23,958 nucleotides of DNA from Thermoplasmatota archaeon (lineage in GTDB: Archaea > Thermoplasmatota > Thermoplasmata > RBG-16-68-12 > JAJISG01). Made by a program: the position numbers and the translations under genes. The notes beneath the pieces are model-generated. The model was not told where the DNA came from. It searched no databases and saw only the letters and a program-made list of their open reading frames with translations. Below, one piece after another: positions 6,464-13,696 of the stretch; the first letter of the stretch is position 1, and each line of letters opens with the position of its first letter. Where the stretch lies: the NCBI GenBank assembly GCA_022848835.1, contig JAJISG010000021.1, positions 1 through 23,958 of the forward strand, in the 5' to 3' direction.

Positions 6464-7651
6464 ATGGACTCCCACTTGAAGGATATCAGAGTCCTGGATA
6501 TCTCTCGGGTTCTGGCCGGTCCCTTCTGCTCCATGATCCTGGGAGATCTTGGGGCCGACGTGGTCAAGGTGGAGCCTCCTGAGGGAGACCTCACGAGGTC
6601 GTGGGGGCCACCGTTCGTAGATGGCGAGAGTGGCTACTACCTCAGTGTGAACAGAAACAAGAGGAGCATATGCATCGACCTGAGTAGGTCCGAGGGCAGG
6701 GAGGTGTTGTATGACCTGGCCGGCAGAAGCGATGTGTTCCTTGAGAACTTCCGACCCGGGGTCGCCCAGAGACTGGGCGTCGGATTCGATGCGATAAAGG
6801 AAGTGAAGGAGGATATCGTATACTGCTCCATCTCAGGCTTCGGTCAGGATGGGCCCTATCGGGAGAGAGCCTCCTTCGACATCATCCTTCAGGCCCTGGG
6901 CGGGTTTATGGGCATCACGGGAGAGGAGGGGAGGCCTCCGATCAGGAATGGAGTGGCCACTGCCGATCTGGGAGCAGGGCTTCACGCAGTCATCGCCATC
7001 CTCGCCGCTCTCCTGAGGAGGACCAGAACTGGGGAGGGGGAATACATCGACGTCTCCATTCTGGATGGTCAGGTATACTGGCTCACCTACATGGCTCAGC
7101 ACTACTTCCTAACGGGCGAGTCTCCAATCAGGATGGGGTCGAGACATCCCCAGATCATGCCCTATCAGGCCTTCCCTACCGCGGACGGTCACATCGTGGT
7201 TGCCGCCGCCAGCGAGAAGTTCTGGAAGGGGCTCTGCGAGGCCATAGGCAGGGAGGATCTCATAGACATGGAGGACTTTCGCACCAATGAGCATAGAGTG
7301 ATCAACAGGGAAACCCTTGAGCCTATCCTCGATGATGTTTTCAGGAGCCGGAGGACCGAGGATTGGGTCGATGTACTCCAGTCGAGAGGCGTGCCGTGTG
7401 CGCCGGTGAAGAGGATCGGAGAGGTCCTCTCGGACCCGCAGGTTCTTCACAGGGAGATGGTGAGGGAGGTTCGCCATTCTAGTGTCGGTCCGATTAAGCA
7501 GCTCGCCCCGCCCTTCAGGTTTGCCTCCGGGAGGTTTGAGATGGAAGCCCCACCTCCCTTGAAGGGAGAACACGCAAACACGATACTGTTGGAGGCTGGA
7601 TACGATCAAAACAGAATCGAGGAGCTCTCACGGTCCAAGGTCATCCTTTAG
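6464..7651 (+). CDS. Family III (CaiB/BaiF) CoA-transferase
   Basis: This 395-aa protein is a formyl-CoA transferase/CaiB-type enzyme that moves CoA between carboxylic acids through aspartyl intermediates. The N-terminus VLDISRVLAGPFCSMILGDL, GADVVKVEPPEGD (about 30-42), the NRNKRSICIDL block (64-73) and FRPGVAQRLG are family hallmarks. The catalytic aspartate is Asp168 in ATADLGAG, close to Asp169 of oxalate-degrading Frc. Length is normal for the family. The acid substrate cannot be read from the sequence; related enzymes use oxalate, carnitine, mesaconate or aromatic acids. I use the ATG at 6464, which fits leaderless initiation from the TATA box at 6434; there is no Shine-Dalgarno sequence. 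Its neighbours, an M29-like gene and MocA-XdhC, are co-directional but seem separately promoted. Confidence 0.9.
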   Translation: MDSHLKDIRVLDISRVLAGPFCSMILGDLGADVVKVEPPEGDLTRSWGPPFVDGESGYYLSVNRNKRSICIDLSRSEGREVLYDLAGRSDVFLENFRPGVAQRLGVGFDAIKEVKEDIVYCSISGFGQDGPYRERASFDIILQALGGFMGITGEEGRPPIRNGVATADLGAGLHAVIAILAALLRRTRTGEGEYIDVSILDGQVYWLTYMAQHYFLTGESPIRMGSRHPQIMPYQAFPTADGHIVVAAASEKFWKGLCEAIGREDLIDMEDFRTNEHRVINRETLEPILDDVFRSRRTEDWVDVLQSRGVPCAPVKRIGEVLSDPQVLHREMVREVRHSSVGPIKQLAPPFRFASGRFEMEAPPPLKGEHANTILLEAGYDQNRIEELSRSKVIL

Positions 7652-7680
7652 CCCACGTCAGATAAGTTCTCACCCTCAGA

Positions 7681-7694
7681 CATAAACTATTTAC
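7681..7694 (+). promoter_or_regulatory. TATA region for the MocA-XdhC gene
   Basis: CATAAACTATTTAC offers two overlapping TATA-like elements. The first (CATAAAC) is centred 27 nt before the ATG at 7711, consistent with a leaderless message beginning at that codon. Confidence 0.5.
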
Positions 7695-7710
7695 AGCGCA
7701 CGGGTGGTAA

Positions 7711-9384
7711 ATGAATGGGCGGCATTATCGCCAAGCCTCGAGGGGAGGCGAGCTTGAGATTGATGTATGGGCTTCGAGGGAAGGTTTCGTGATATCAGCG
7801 ATCATTCTGGCAGCGGGGACATCGTCAAGGATGGGACGGCCCAAGCCTCTTCTTCGACTAGAAGGTCGACCTCTCCTCGAGCACGCTCTTGACCTGGTGC
7901 GAGGTTCGGGCATCGAACAGGTCATCGTCGTCCTCGGTTATGAAGCGGAGAGAATGCGCAACGAGATCGAGTTGGCCGACGCTACTGTCGTCGTCAATCC
8001 GAACTTCACTGCGGGCATGAGCACTTCGATTCAGACGGGACTTCGGGCCCTTGATCCGAGGTCGGACGCCTTTCTAGTTGTCCTCGTAGACCAGCCTTTC
8101 GTATCGCCTACCACCCTAGAGGCTCTCATCGACTCACGGCGCAGATCGGAGGCGAAGATCCTATTGCCCACATATCGCGGGGTGAGGGGCAACCCAGTTC
8201 TCCTGGATAGCTCCCTCTCCGACGCCATCTACACAATCAAGGGAGACCAAGGCTACAGTAGCATCTTTGATGACCACAAGGACGTCATCTTGGAGGTTCC
8301 TGTGGACGACCCGGGCATACTTCTCGATCTAGACACAGAAGAGCAGCTCCAGAGGGTTCTGAGGGCGATGGAACGAGAGGAGCCACTGGCATCCGTGGTG
8401 GCCGAGATAACGTCAACGGCTGATCATCTCCTTGTCCAGGGGAGGGGATACTGCTCCGATACCGCCCCGGGGAAGCGTGTCGGTGTTCTCGGCCTCGCCG
8501 AGGGGCTCTGCTCTCAGAACGGCCCCTTCGTCCATTCTTCGGGGGAGGTGAGCGAGCTCGGTTTTGTCAGGGTCCTCGGGCAGATGGTCGAGGGGCGGAG
8601 GCCATTCTCTGTGGCTACGGTTGTACGCATCGCCGGTTCTTCCCTGGGAAAGCCCGGGTTCAAGATGATCATAAATAGTGAAGACCAGATTGTCTACGGA
8701 ACACTGGGGGGAGCTTGTCCTGAGGGCCCCATCGTCGAAGTGGCCCATGAGGTCATGGAGACTGCGGAACCCCGCCTCATAAAGGTCTTCCTAGACGATG
8801 TGAAGTCGGCCGTCGAAGCGACGGTCACAAGCCGAGACAGGGACGAGATTCACGTGGAGACGAACTGCGGCGGTGTTATGGAGATCTACGTGGAACCTTA
8901 CCTACCGCAAGAGCGGCTCATAATCGTGGGAGCGGGCGGCAGAGACCCGGTGGAGGACTCCCTTGTCCACCTTGGCAAGCTGATGGGCTTTGAGGTGTTA
9001 GTCATCGACCACAAGCCAGTCCTCTCGAACCGGCCCGATGTCCTCATCGATGATGTGGACTTCGACCTGAGTCGGCTTCAGTTCAGTGATAGGGACTCAG
9101 TGGTCCTCCTCACCAGGGGAGAACGGGATGTGGGATACCTGGCCGCCATCTCCAAGGCAAAGGTGAGGTATGTGGGTCTCATGGCCAGTCGTCATCGGAT
9201 ATCAGAGGATTTGAAGGGGCTGCAGAAAAAAGGGGTCAGTGAGGCTTTCCTCAAAGCCCTTCACGCGCCCATCGGCTTGGATATTGGCGCGGAGTCCCCA
9301 AGCGAATTGGCCCTGAGCATCATGGCGGAGATCGTGGCGATCAGACACGGTCGTCAGCTTCCTCGGAAAGGAGAAGGCGCCTAG
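7711..9384 (+). CDS. MocA-like nucleotidyltransferase fused to XdhC/CoxI-type protein
   Basis: This 557-aa protein joins two functions of molybdoenzyme maturation. Residues 28-225 are a MobA/MocA-type nucleotidyltransferase, with ILAAGTSSRMGRPKPLL (32-48), the metal-site VLVDQPF and the RGNPVLL motif; MocA adds CMP to molybdopterin. Residues 298-345 match the XdhC N-terminal domain (ATVVRIAGSSLGKPG, then GGACPEG). Residues 404-545 match its Rossmann-like C-terminal domain (LIIVGAGG, then HAPIGLDIGAESPSELALSIMAEIVA). XdhC proteins insert sulfurated cofactor into xanthine-dehydrogenase-type hydroxylases. A linker (about 226-290) has no recognised domain. No hydroxylase gene lies in the window. 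The ATG at 7711 adds 27 residues before the MocA core; a GTG at 7789 would remove them. A T-rich stretch follows the stop. Confidence 0.88.
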   Translation: MNGRHYRQASRGGELEIDVWASREGFVISAIILAAGTSSRMGRPKPLLRLEGRPLLEHALDLVRGSGIEQVIVVLGYEAERMRNEIELADATVVVNPNFTAGMSTSIQTGLRALDPRSDAFLVVLVDQPFVSPTTLEALIDSRRRSEAKILLPTYRGVRGNPVLLDSSLSDAIYTIKGDQGYSSIFDDHKDVILEVPVDDPGILLDLDTEEQLQRVLRAMEREEPLASVVAEITSTADHLLVQGRGYCSDTAPGKRVGVLGLAEGLCSQNGPFVHSSGEVSELGFVRVLGQMVEGRRPFSVATVVRIAGSSLGKPGFKMIINSEDQIVYGTLGGACPEGPIVEVAHEVMETAEPRLIKVFLDDVKSAVEATVTSRDRDEIHVETNCGGVMEIYVEPYLPQERLIIVGAGGRDPVEDSLVHLGKLMGFEVLVIDHKPVLSNRPDVLIDDVDFDLSRLQFSDRDSVVLLTRGERDVGYLAAISKAKVRYVGLMASRHRISEDLKGLQKKGVSEAFLKALHAPIGLDIGAESPSELALSIMAEIVAIRHGRQLPRKGEGA

Positions 9385-9733
9385 GCATCAACAGCCACCA
9401 ACGGAGAGGTTTTTGTTACTCCCTCGGCACCGAGGACTGGCATCGCAGCCCTAGCTGATGAGTGTTCCCCTTCTCTACTGCTGGCTCCTCTCTGTTCTGA
9501 CTCGTTGATCCCCTCTCTCCTGGGGTCGAGGGTGGGATCCTCTGGACCCGACCGAGGAGACATGTGAAGGTGACCACGCCGAAAGCCCGTAGCGCCACCA
9601 CGAAGGTTGCCGTGGCCATGGGTTTCATGCGAGTTATGACCATCATAGGCATTGCAGCTGTCCGATTCGAGAAAGATACTAGAGAAAACCGCCTTGCTCG
9701 AGTGCCTTGTCGGAATGCGATTCAGAGAGAGCT
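9385..9733. other. 349-nt gap between convergent genes; hairpins, no sure gene
   Basis: No credible gene was found on either strand. The gap begins with a T-rich run (TTTTTGTT, 9410-9417), which may terminate the MocA-XdhC transcript. Two hairpins follow: CCTCGG/CCGAGG at 9422-9435 (6-bp arms, 2-nt spacer), and 9523-9549 (GGGTCGAGG pairing with CCTC and GACCC, a 9-bp stem with a 2-nt bulge and a 7-nt loop). Short open frames on both strands lack a promoter or ribosome binding site. The other four convergent gene pairs in this window meet within 1 nt, so a gap of this size is notable and might contain an RNA gene. Confidence 0.4.
9410..9417 (+). terminator. T-rich stretch after MocA-XdhC
   Basis: TTTTTGTT begins 26 nt after the MocA-XdhC stop codon. 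Archaeal RNA polymerase can terminate at such U-tracts without a hairpin. The hairpin at 9422-9435 lies after, not before, the tract. Confidence 0.35.
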
Positions 9734-9901
9734 TCAGTCCTCCTCTTCCGCTTTGTGACCCTCGAGTACGACGTTTTTCACTCTGGCCGGATGACCTTTC
9801 TCGTCCTCAATATACGTGAGGTAACCCGACCCTACGTTGAGATGGACCACACTGACGCCCTTTCTCACGTCCACCATGGTCTTCTCACTCTTTCGCTTCA
9901 T
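9734..9901 (-). CDS. 55-aa protein of unknown function
   Basis: I do not recognise this small protein. It begins MKRKSEKTMVDVRKG, has a likely beta-strand centre (VSVVHLNVGSGYLTYIEDE) and ends in an acidic KAEEED tail; there is no membrane segment and no cysteine. It is called as a gene because a strong TATA box (TTTATATA, 9930-9938 on the minus strand) lies about 33 nt upstream of the ATG at 9901. The ATG at 9931 lies inside that box and cannot be used. It converges on the MocA-XdhC gene across the 349-nt gap and is divergent from the gene at 10142. Small charged beta-rich proteins like this may bind nucleic acid, but nothing here shows it. Confidence 0.5.
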   Translation of the reverse strand: MKRKSEKTMVDVRKGVSVVHLNVGSGYLTYIEDEKGHPARVKNVVLEGHKAEEED

Positions 9902-9929
9902 TGGACGACCTTCGTTACCTGTCCCCAGC

Positions 9930-9938
9930 ATATATAAA
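9930..9938 (-). promoter_or_regulatory. TATA box for the 55-aa protein gene
   Basis: The minus strand reads CTTTATATATG over this position, about 33 nt before the ATG at 9901, giving a predicted leader of about 8 nt. The plus strand reads TATATAAAG, so the element could also act in that direction, but no plausible start codon with a sizeable frame lies at the right distance. Confidence 0.6.
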
Positions 9939-10060
9939 GGGTCGACGGTAAAAATCAGTCTTGAAAAGCAAGGCGAACGCAGGTCGTCTGGCCCTCATTC
10001 CACGATCTGCCCAGAACGTTGAGGAAAGCGGAGATGGCGCCTCGTGATCTGATACAAAGA

Positions 10061-10079
10061 GTTTCACGGACAGTGAAAC
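10061..10079. promoter_or_regulatory. Palindromic candidate operator beside a TATA box
   Basis: GTTTCAC (10061-10067) and GTGAAAC (10073-10079) are perfect inverted arms with a 5-nt spacer. The site ends about 5 bp before the TATA box at 10085-10094, over the usual BRE position. A bound dimeric regulator there could block or recruit TBP/TFB. Confidence 0.5.
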
Positions 10080-10084
10080 GCAAG

Positions 10085-10094
10085 CTATTTATAG
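10085..10094 (+). promoter_or_regulatory. TATA box for the 118-aa protein gene
   Basis: CTATTTATAG predicts a transcript starting near 10115 with a 27-nt purine-rich leader. A second weaker TATA-like sequence (ATAATATAC) lies at about 10108-10116. Confidence 0.55.
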
Positions 10095-10141
10095 TAGGGA
10101 TAACAGATAATATACTGGAGAGGGGAGGTGAGGAAGAGCCA

Positions 10142-10498
10142 ATGGTCCTTACAGTAGAAAAGCTCCAGGAAGCCCTGGAGAACACGTTGAACCTCGAGAC
10201 GGAGGAGGCCAGAGAAGGCTCTCTGAAAGTTCTCAGCTACTTCGGCTATGCCACCGTCATCATAGATAACGCCATCGATCAGGAGGACAGGAAATTCTTC
10301 TACGAGCTCCACGATGCGGGCCTGTTGAACACCTTCTGGGAGACCATCGTTCTACCTACCGGTAGGGCTTGGCGAAGCTTCTATTGGGAGCTTGACGAAG
10401 AGTCGGTGAAGAGGTCGCTCAGGAGGAGGGAGCATCCAAGGGAGGAGGCGGTATATGAATCCCTGCCTGACGAGATATGGGCTCGGGCCGGGGCCTAG
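10142..10498 (+). CDS. DUF6015-like protein of unknown function
   Basis: The 118-aa product starts MVLTVEKLQEALENTLNLET and continues with VLSYFGYATVIIDNAIDQEDRKFFYELHDAGLL, a helical pattern resembling small winged-helix or coiled proteins. It recalls DUF6015 proteins of Thermoplasmata-related archaea; this is from memory and is the main hint of lineage. The C-terminal part (GRAWRSFYWEL, then charged RRREHPREE) may be a beta-hairpin followed by a helix. Function is unknown; a DNA-binding role is possible but not shown. The ATG at 10142 is chosen over the codon at 10019, because the TATA box at 10085 lies inside the longer frame and a purine-rich GGAGGTGAGG precedes 10142. A palindrome just upstream of the TATA box suggests regulation. 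Confidence 0.7.
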   Translation: MVLTVEKLQEALENTLNLETEEAREGSLKVLSYFGYATVIIDNAIDQEDRKFFYELHDAGLLNTFWETIVLPTGRAWRSFYWELDEESVKRSLRRREHPREEAVYESLPDEIWARAGA

Positions 10499-10516
10499 GT
10501 TTCTGCCGCTGTTCCC

Positions 10517-10533
10517 ATGGTCACCCTGACCAT
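10517..10533 (+). terminator. Hairpin after the 118-aa protein gene
   Basis: ATGGTC (10517-10522) and GACCAT (10528-10533) form a 6-bp stem with a 5-nt loop, 18 nt after the stop codon. A 10-bp perfect palindrome, TCTAGCTAGA, follows at 10538-10547. No U-tract is present, so a role in 3'-end formation is only possible. Confidence 0.3.
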
Positions 10534-10615
10534 AACTTCTAGCTAGAGTCTACCGAGTCTCCGACCTACTGGGCGTGTTCCAAGAGCTACGCCAATGCTC
10601 CATCGTCCGCGAAAG

Positions 10616-10624
10616 GTTATATAT
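10616..10624 (+). promoter_or_regulatory. TATA box for the surface-protein gene
   Basis: GTTATATAT preceded by purine-rich CGAAAG (BRE-like) is the best archaeal promoter in the window. It predicts a transcript start near 10646, and so a leader of about 60 nt before the ATG at 10708, unusually long among the genes here. Confidence 0.65.
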
Positions 10625-10662
10625 GCCAAAATGCTAGCCAAAAATCTGCTCAGCTTGGGCGT

Positions 10663-10687
10663 TGCACACGAGTGTGCATTGAATGCA
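10663..10687 (+). promoter_or_regulatory. Two overlapping palindromes in the surface-protein leader
   Basis: TGCACAC/GTGTGCA (10663-10669 and 10672-10678) is a 7-bp inverted repeat with a 2-nt spacer. TGCATT/AATGCA (10675-10680 and 10682-10687) is a 6-1-6 repeat that reuses the last four bases of the first. Only one of the two hairpins could form at a time on RNA. The pair lies about 17-41 nt into the predicted leader and ends 9 nt before GGAGG at 10697-10701. It may be a regulator site or an RNA switch. Confidence 0.45.
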
Positions 10688-10707
10688 AGGTGAACGGAGG
10701 AAATCTG

Positions 10708-13695
10708 ATGGATGTCGAGTCAAGACACAGGGCAGCGGTGTTATTCAGTATCCTGGTCCTGCTCATAGGGGGCCTAGGATTGTTGTCCGCGGGGCTGTCT
10801 GCCGCACAGCCCAAGAGTATTCAGGGTGTGGTTACTGAAGAAGGAGACCCAACTAACTTCCTCATTGGAGTCGAGGTCACCCTGCTTGATGCCCGCGGTC
10901 AGAAGGACCCCGTAGTGGTCTTCACAGTCGGGGGCGGTACCTACACTTTCACGCCTGAGTCCGGTTTCTACCACATCACGGTAAGCAAGGCCGGCTTCTT
11001 TGACAACAGAACCACGGTGTTCCGCTTCGATAACGCGATGAGCCTGTTCAAGGACATTCAGATGGAGGGGATGCCCACGGCTGTCCACACGCTGACTGTT
11101 CACGTGGAGGATGATACAGGAAGCAACCTGACCGGTGCTAGCGTCGAAATCTTCAGCGATAGCCAGTCTATATCTCAGAACACTACTGACGGGATGGGGA
11201 ATGCCACTTTCACGATGGCCCTCTGGACCGGTGCCTTTGAGGTTAGGGTGGAGAAAATGGGGTACGAGATGAATGTGACCACAATCGTGGTAACGGCAGA
11301 TACCGTACTCGCAGTCACCCTCAATCCTGGGATAAAGCTGGTGGGCTGGGCCCGGGAGCCTGATGGCTCTTTCGTGGAAGGGGGTCTATTAGCCTACCTC
11401 TACAACAACGACACACCCACAGAGGCGGCCAAGAGGCTCATAATGGCGAACATCTCAGGGAGCTCCTATACCTTCTACGCCTATCCGGGGAACTTCACCC
11501 TCATCGTCGACGCCAGCGAGAAGGCGGCGAACATCACGTCTATCCTGGTCTTCCAGGGCATGTCGCCACAGGACAAGCTGATAGATCGAGTCCTGGATGT
11601 CTCGCCCGATGAGAGGATCGATACGGATATTCAGTACGTCCAGGGAGACTGGAACAATGTCACCCTCTGGCGAAATGTGACTCTTAACAGGGACAGTGGT
11701 ATTCCTGGCCTCCCCTTCAGCTTCCTACGAGACCTGAGACTGCAGATTGACGTAGCCTTGGGGAACGGAGACGGTGAGCTGAGCGATACAGAGATCGGTT
11801 CCTTCCAGGATTGGGTCTTGGAGAGCGGCCCCAAGCACGTGGATACTGTGGGTTTCCTTACGACCAATGGTGAGGACTATCTCTCGGATCTGACGAACGG
11901 TGCGACCGATTACGGGGTGGCAGTGAATATGACAGGAGAGCGGCCGACGATAGCGACCTGGACAAACTACACCGTGGTCGGCGACTTCATCCCTGGGGAC
12001 CGGGAGAAGTACTACATCAACATCACGGCGGGACATGACACCCTCGACACCGTCCTCATCAACTCCACCTACTCCATCCACATTGTGGATGGCTACGAGA
12101 GGGTGAGTGTGGAAGTCACCGGCAGCGTCAACGTGACAGGCTACACCACCGTTGTCCTAGACCCCGCCGTGGCGCCTGACGACTTCACGGTGCGGATAGT
12201 GGCAGAGCGCTCCCTCAACGGGACAGTGCGGATGCGCGTGATCGGGCCTCCTGACAGGCTCACAGAACTGAATGTCAGCGCGGAGAACTACACGGCACTG
12301 GTGCCCACGGATGTCAACGTAACATTCAGCGCGGAGGAATCGACGGACCCCAACAGCCCCGATGGGAGGGTGAGCCCCGACTCCAACTTCACCTGGACTT
12401 TCGTCAACGACTCCATACCCGAGCCCATCATCGTCTACGGCATCGAGCCCGAGGCCATGTTCACGGTCATGGGCACCTACTCAGGCAACCTCACCATTGG
12501 TGAGACGGGTGGGAATGTAACCTACGGAAGCCTCACCCTTCTCGTGGACGGTCTACTGCCCACCGCCACGATCGAGAACAACGTCACCGGCCTCGGCACA
12601 CCTGCCAACAGCATGGAGATCGAAATCAAGGAAGACGTCGAGGTGCGGTTCTTTGGAGGCAACTCCACTGATATGGTCCACGATGGGCTGGCGGGGGAGA
12701 TAAGGGAGTGGCGTTGGGACCTGGAAGGCGACGGGGAGGTAGACGCCACAGGCAAGACCGTGGTATGGTCATTCCAGGAGCCGGGAAACTTCACCATCAA
12801 TCTCACGGTGGTGGACCAAGCGGGACACGAGAGTGCCAATGCCACGATGTGGGTGATAGCGGAGGACATCACGCCCCCCGCGGTCGAGTTCGAGATCCTT
12901 GACGAGGAGTTCGAAGAGGCGATCAGCATTGTGGAGAATAGCACGTACTACTTCGACGCGTCCGGAACGACAGACAACCTTGACACTATCAGTGATATGA
13001 CCTTCGACTGGGCCTTCGGCGACGGGAGCACGGCCACGGGGTCCAACGTCACTCATGTGTATGCTGATTACGGCAACTATGAGGTGACCCTCAACGCCAC
13101 TGATACGGCGGGAAACCTCGGTAATGCCACGAGACAGATTGTGGTGCAGGTGGAGGCGACCTCCAGGCCGGACCTGGAGATAGAGACCAACAGCCTGAGC
13201 ATAGAGCCCCGGAACCCGGAGGAGTCCACGCTCTTCGGCCAGACGCTGGTGACGATCCGGTTCAACGTCACCAACAAGGAGGACAGAGCCGCAGCGGAGA
13301 ACGTCCAGGTGACCTTCTGGGCATTCAGATTCGGGGAGTCACCCGGCGAGCCCATTCTCACAGACCCCACCTTCCTCACCGAGGATGGTGGGCTTGCGGA
13401 TAACACACTCGATCCTGGCGAGAAGAAGACGGTGGAGTTCACATGGACGACGCCGGCTCAGGGCAACTACACCCTCAGGGTCAACGTGACGGACCCCGAA
13501 GAGCCGGACCTCTTCATCGGCCCGAATAACAGCGCGCAGACACAGATCGACGTCAGGCAGGCGGGCTGGAAGACTCCTCTGACCATTGCCGCCATCGTCG
13601 GAGTCATCGCGGGAATTCCTACGGCCATCTACCTTCGAAGGCGGTTTAGGGGCAGGCTGAAGGAGCGAATAACGAAGAGGTTAACGAAGAAGTAG
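10708..13695 (+). CDS. Large membrane-anchored surface protein with PKD and CARDB-like domains
   Basis: This 995-aa protein is exported and anchored. A signal peptide spans about residues 1-33 (hydrophobic core VLFSILVLLIGGLGLLSAG, then SAAQ). Two or three carboxypeptidase-regulatory-like beta domains follow (about 37-230; IQGVVTEEGDPTN, then GTYTFTPESGFYHITVSKAGF). A long middle region is unrecognised. PKD-type domains lie at about 618-720 (WRWDLEGDGEVDATG) and 720-815 (FDWAFGDGSTATG), with a probable earlier degenerate one. A CARDB-like domain covers about 820-950, a C-terminal helix 954-976, and a basic tail remains inside. By eye it carries more than 30 N-x-S/T sequons, so it is probably heavily N-glycosylated. 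Likely roles are envelope or adhesion. The ATG at 10708 is 6 nt after GGAGG. The gene converges on argS with 1 nt between stops. Confidence 0.85.
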   Translation: MDVESRHRAAVLFSILVLLIGGLGLLSAGLSAAQPKSIQGVVTEEGDPTNFLIGVEVTLLDARGQKDPVVVFTVGGGTYTFTPESGFYHITVSKAGFFDNRTTVFRFDNAMSLFKDIQMEGMPTAVHTLTVHVEDDTGSNLTGASVEIFSDSQSISQNTTDGMGNATFTMALWTGAFEVRVEKMGYEMNVTTIVVTADTVLAVTLNPGIKLVGWAREPDGSFVEGGLLAYLYNNDTPTEAAKRLIMANISGSSYTFYAYPGNFTLIVDASEKAANITSILVFQGMSPQDKLIDRVLDVSPDERIDTDIQYVQGDWNNVTLWRNVTLNRDSGIPGLPFSFLRDLRLQIDVALGNGDGELSDTEIGSFQDWVLESGPKHVDTVGFLTTNGEDYLSDLTNGATDYGVAVNMTGERPTIATWTNYTVVGDFIPGDREKYYINITAGHDTLDTVLINSTYSIHIVDGYERVSVEVTGSVNVTGYTTVVLDPAVAPDDFTVRIVAERSLNGTVRMRVIGPPDRLTELNVSAENYTALVPTDVNVTFSAEESTDPNSPDGRVSPDSNFTWTFVNDSIPEPIIVYGIEPEAMFTVMGTYSGNLTIGETGGNVTYGSLTLLVDGLLPTATIENNVTGLGTPANSMEIEIKEDVEVRFFGGNSTDMVHDGLAGEIREWRWDLEGDGEVDATGKTVVWSFQEPGNFTINLTVVDQAGHESANATMWVIAEDITPPAVEFEILDEEFEEAISIVENSTYYFDASGTTDNLDTISDMTFDWAFGDGSTATGSNVTHVYADYGNYEVTLNATDTAGNLGNATRQIVVQVEATSRPDLEIETNSLSIEPRNPEESTLFGQTLVTIRFNVTNKEDRAAAENVQVTFWAFRFGESPGEPILTDPTFLTEDGGLADNTLDPGEKKTVEFTWTTPAQGNYTLRVNVTDPEEPDLFIGPNNSAQTQIDVRQAGWKTPLTIAAIVGVIAGIPTAIYLRRRFRGRLKERITKRLTKK

Positions 13696-13696
13696 C

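Noticed and set aside
9455..9500. C/D-box sRNA candidate (CTGATGA at 9455-9461, CTGA at 9497-9500)
   Set aside because: No C' or D' box and no terminal stem; the C box deviates from RTGATGA.
9564..9758. 64-aa frame on the plus strand in the 9385-9733 gap
   Set aside because: No TATA box, GTG start with a weak site, and it overlaps the better-supported minus-strand gene at 9734.
10631..10693. 20-codon leader peptide frame from the ATG at 10631
   Set aside because: The ATG lies only about 11 nt from the TATA box centre, upstream of the predicted transcript start.
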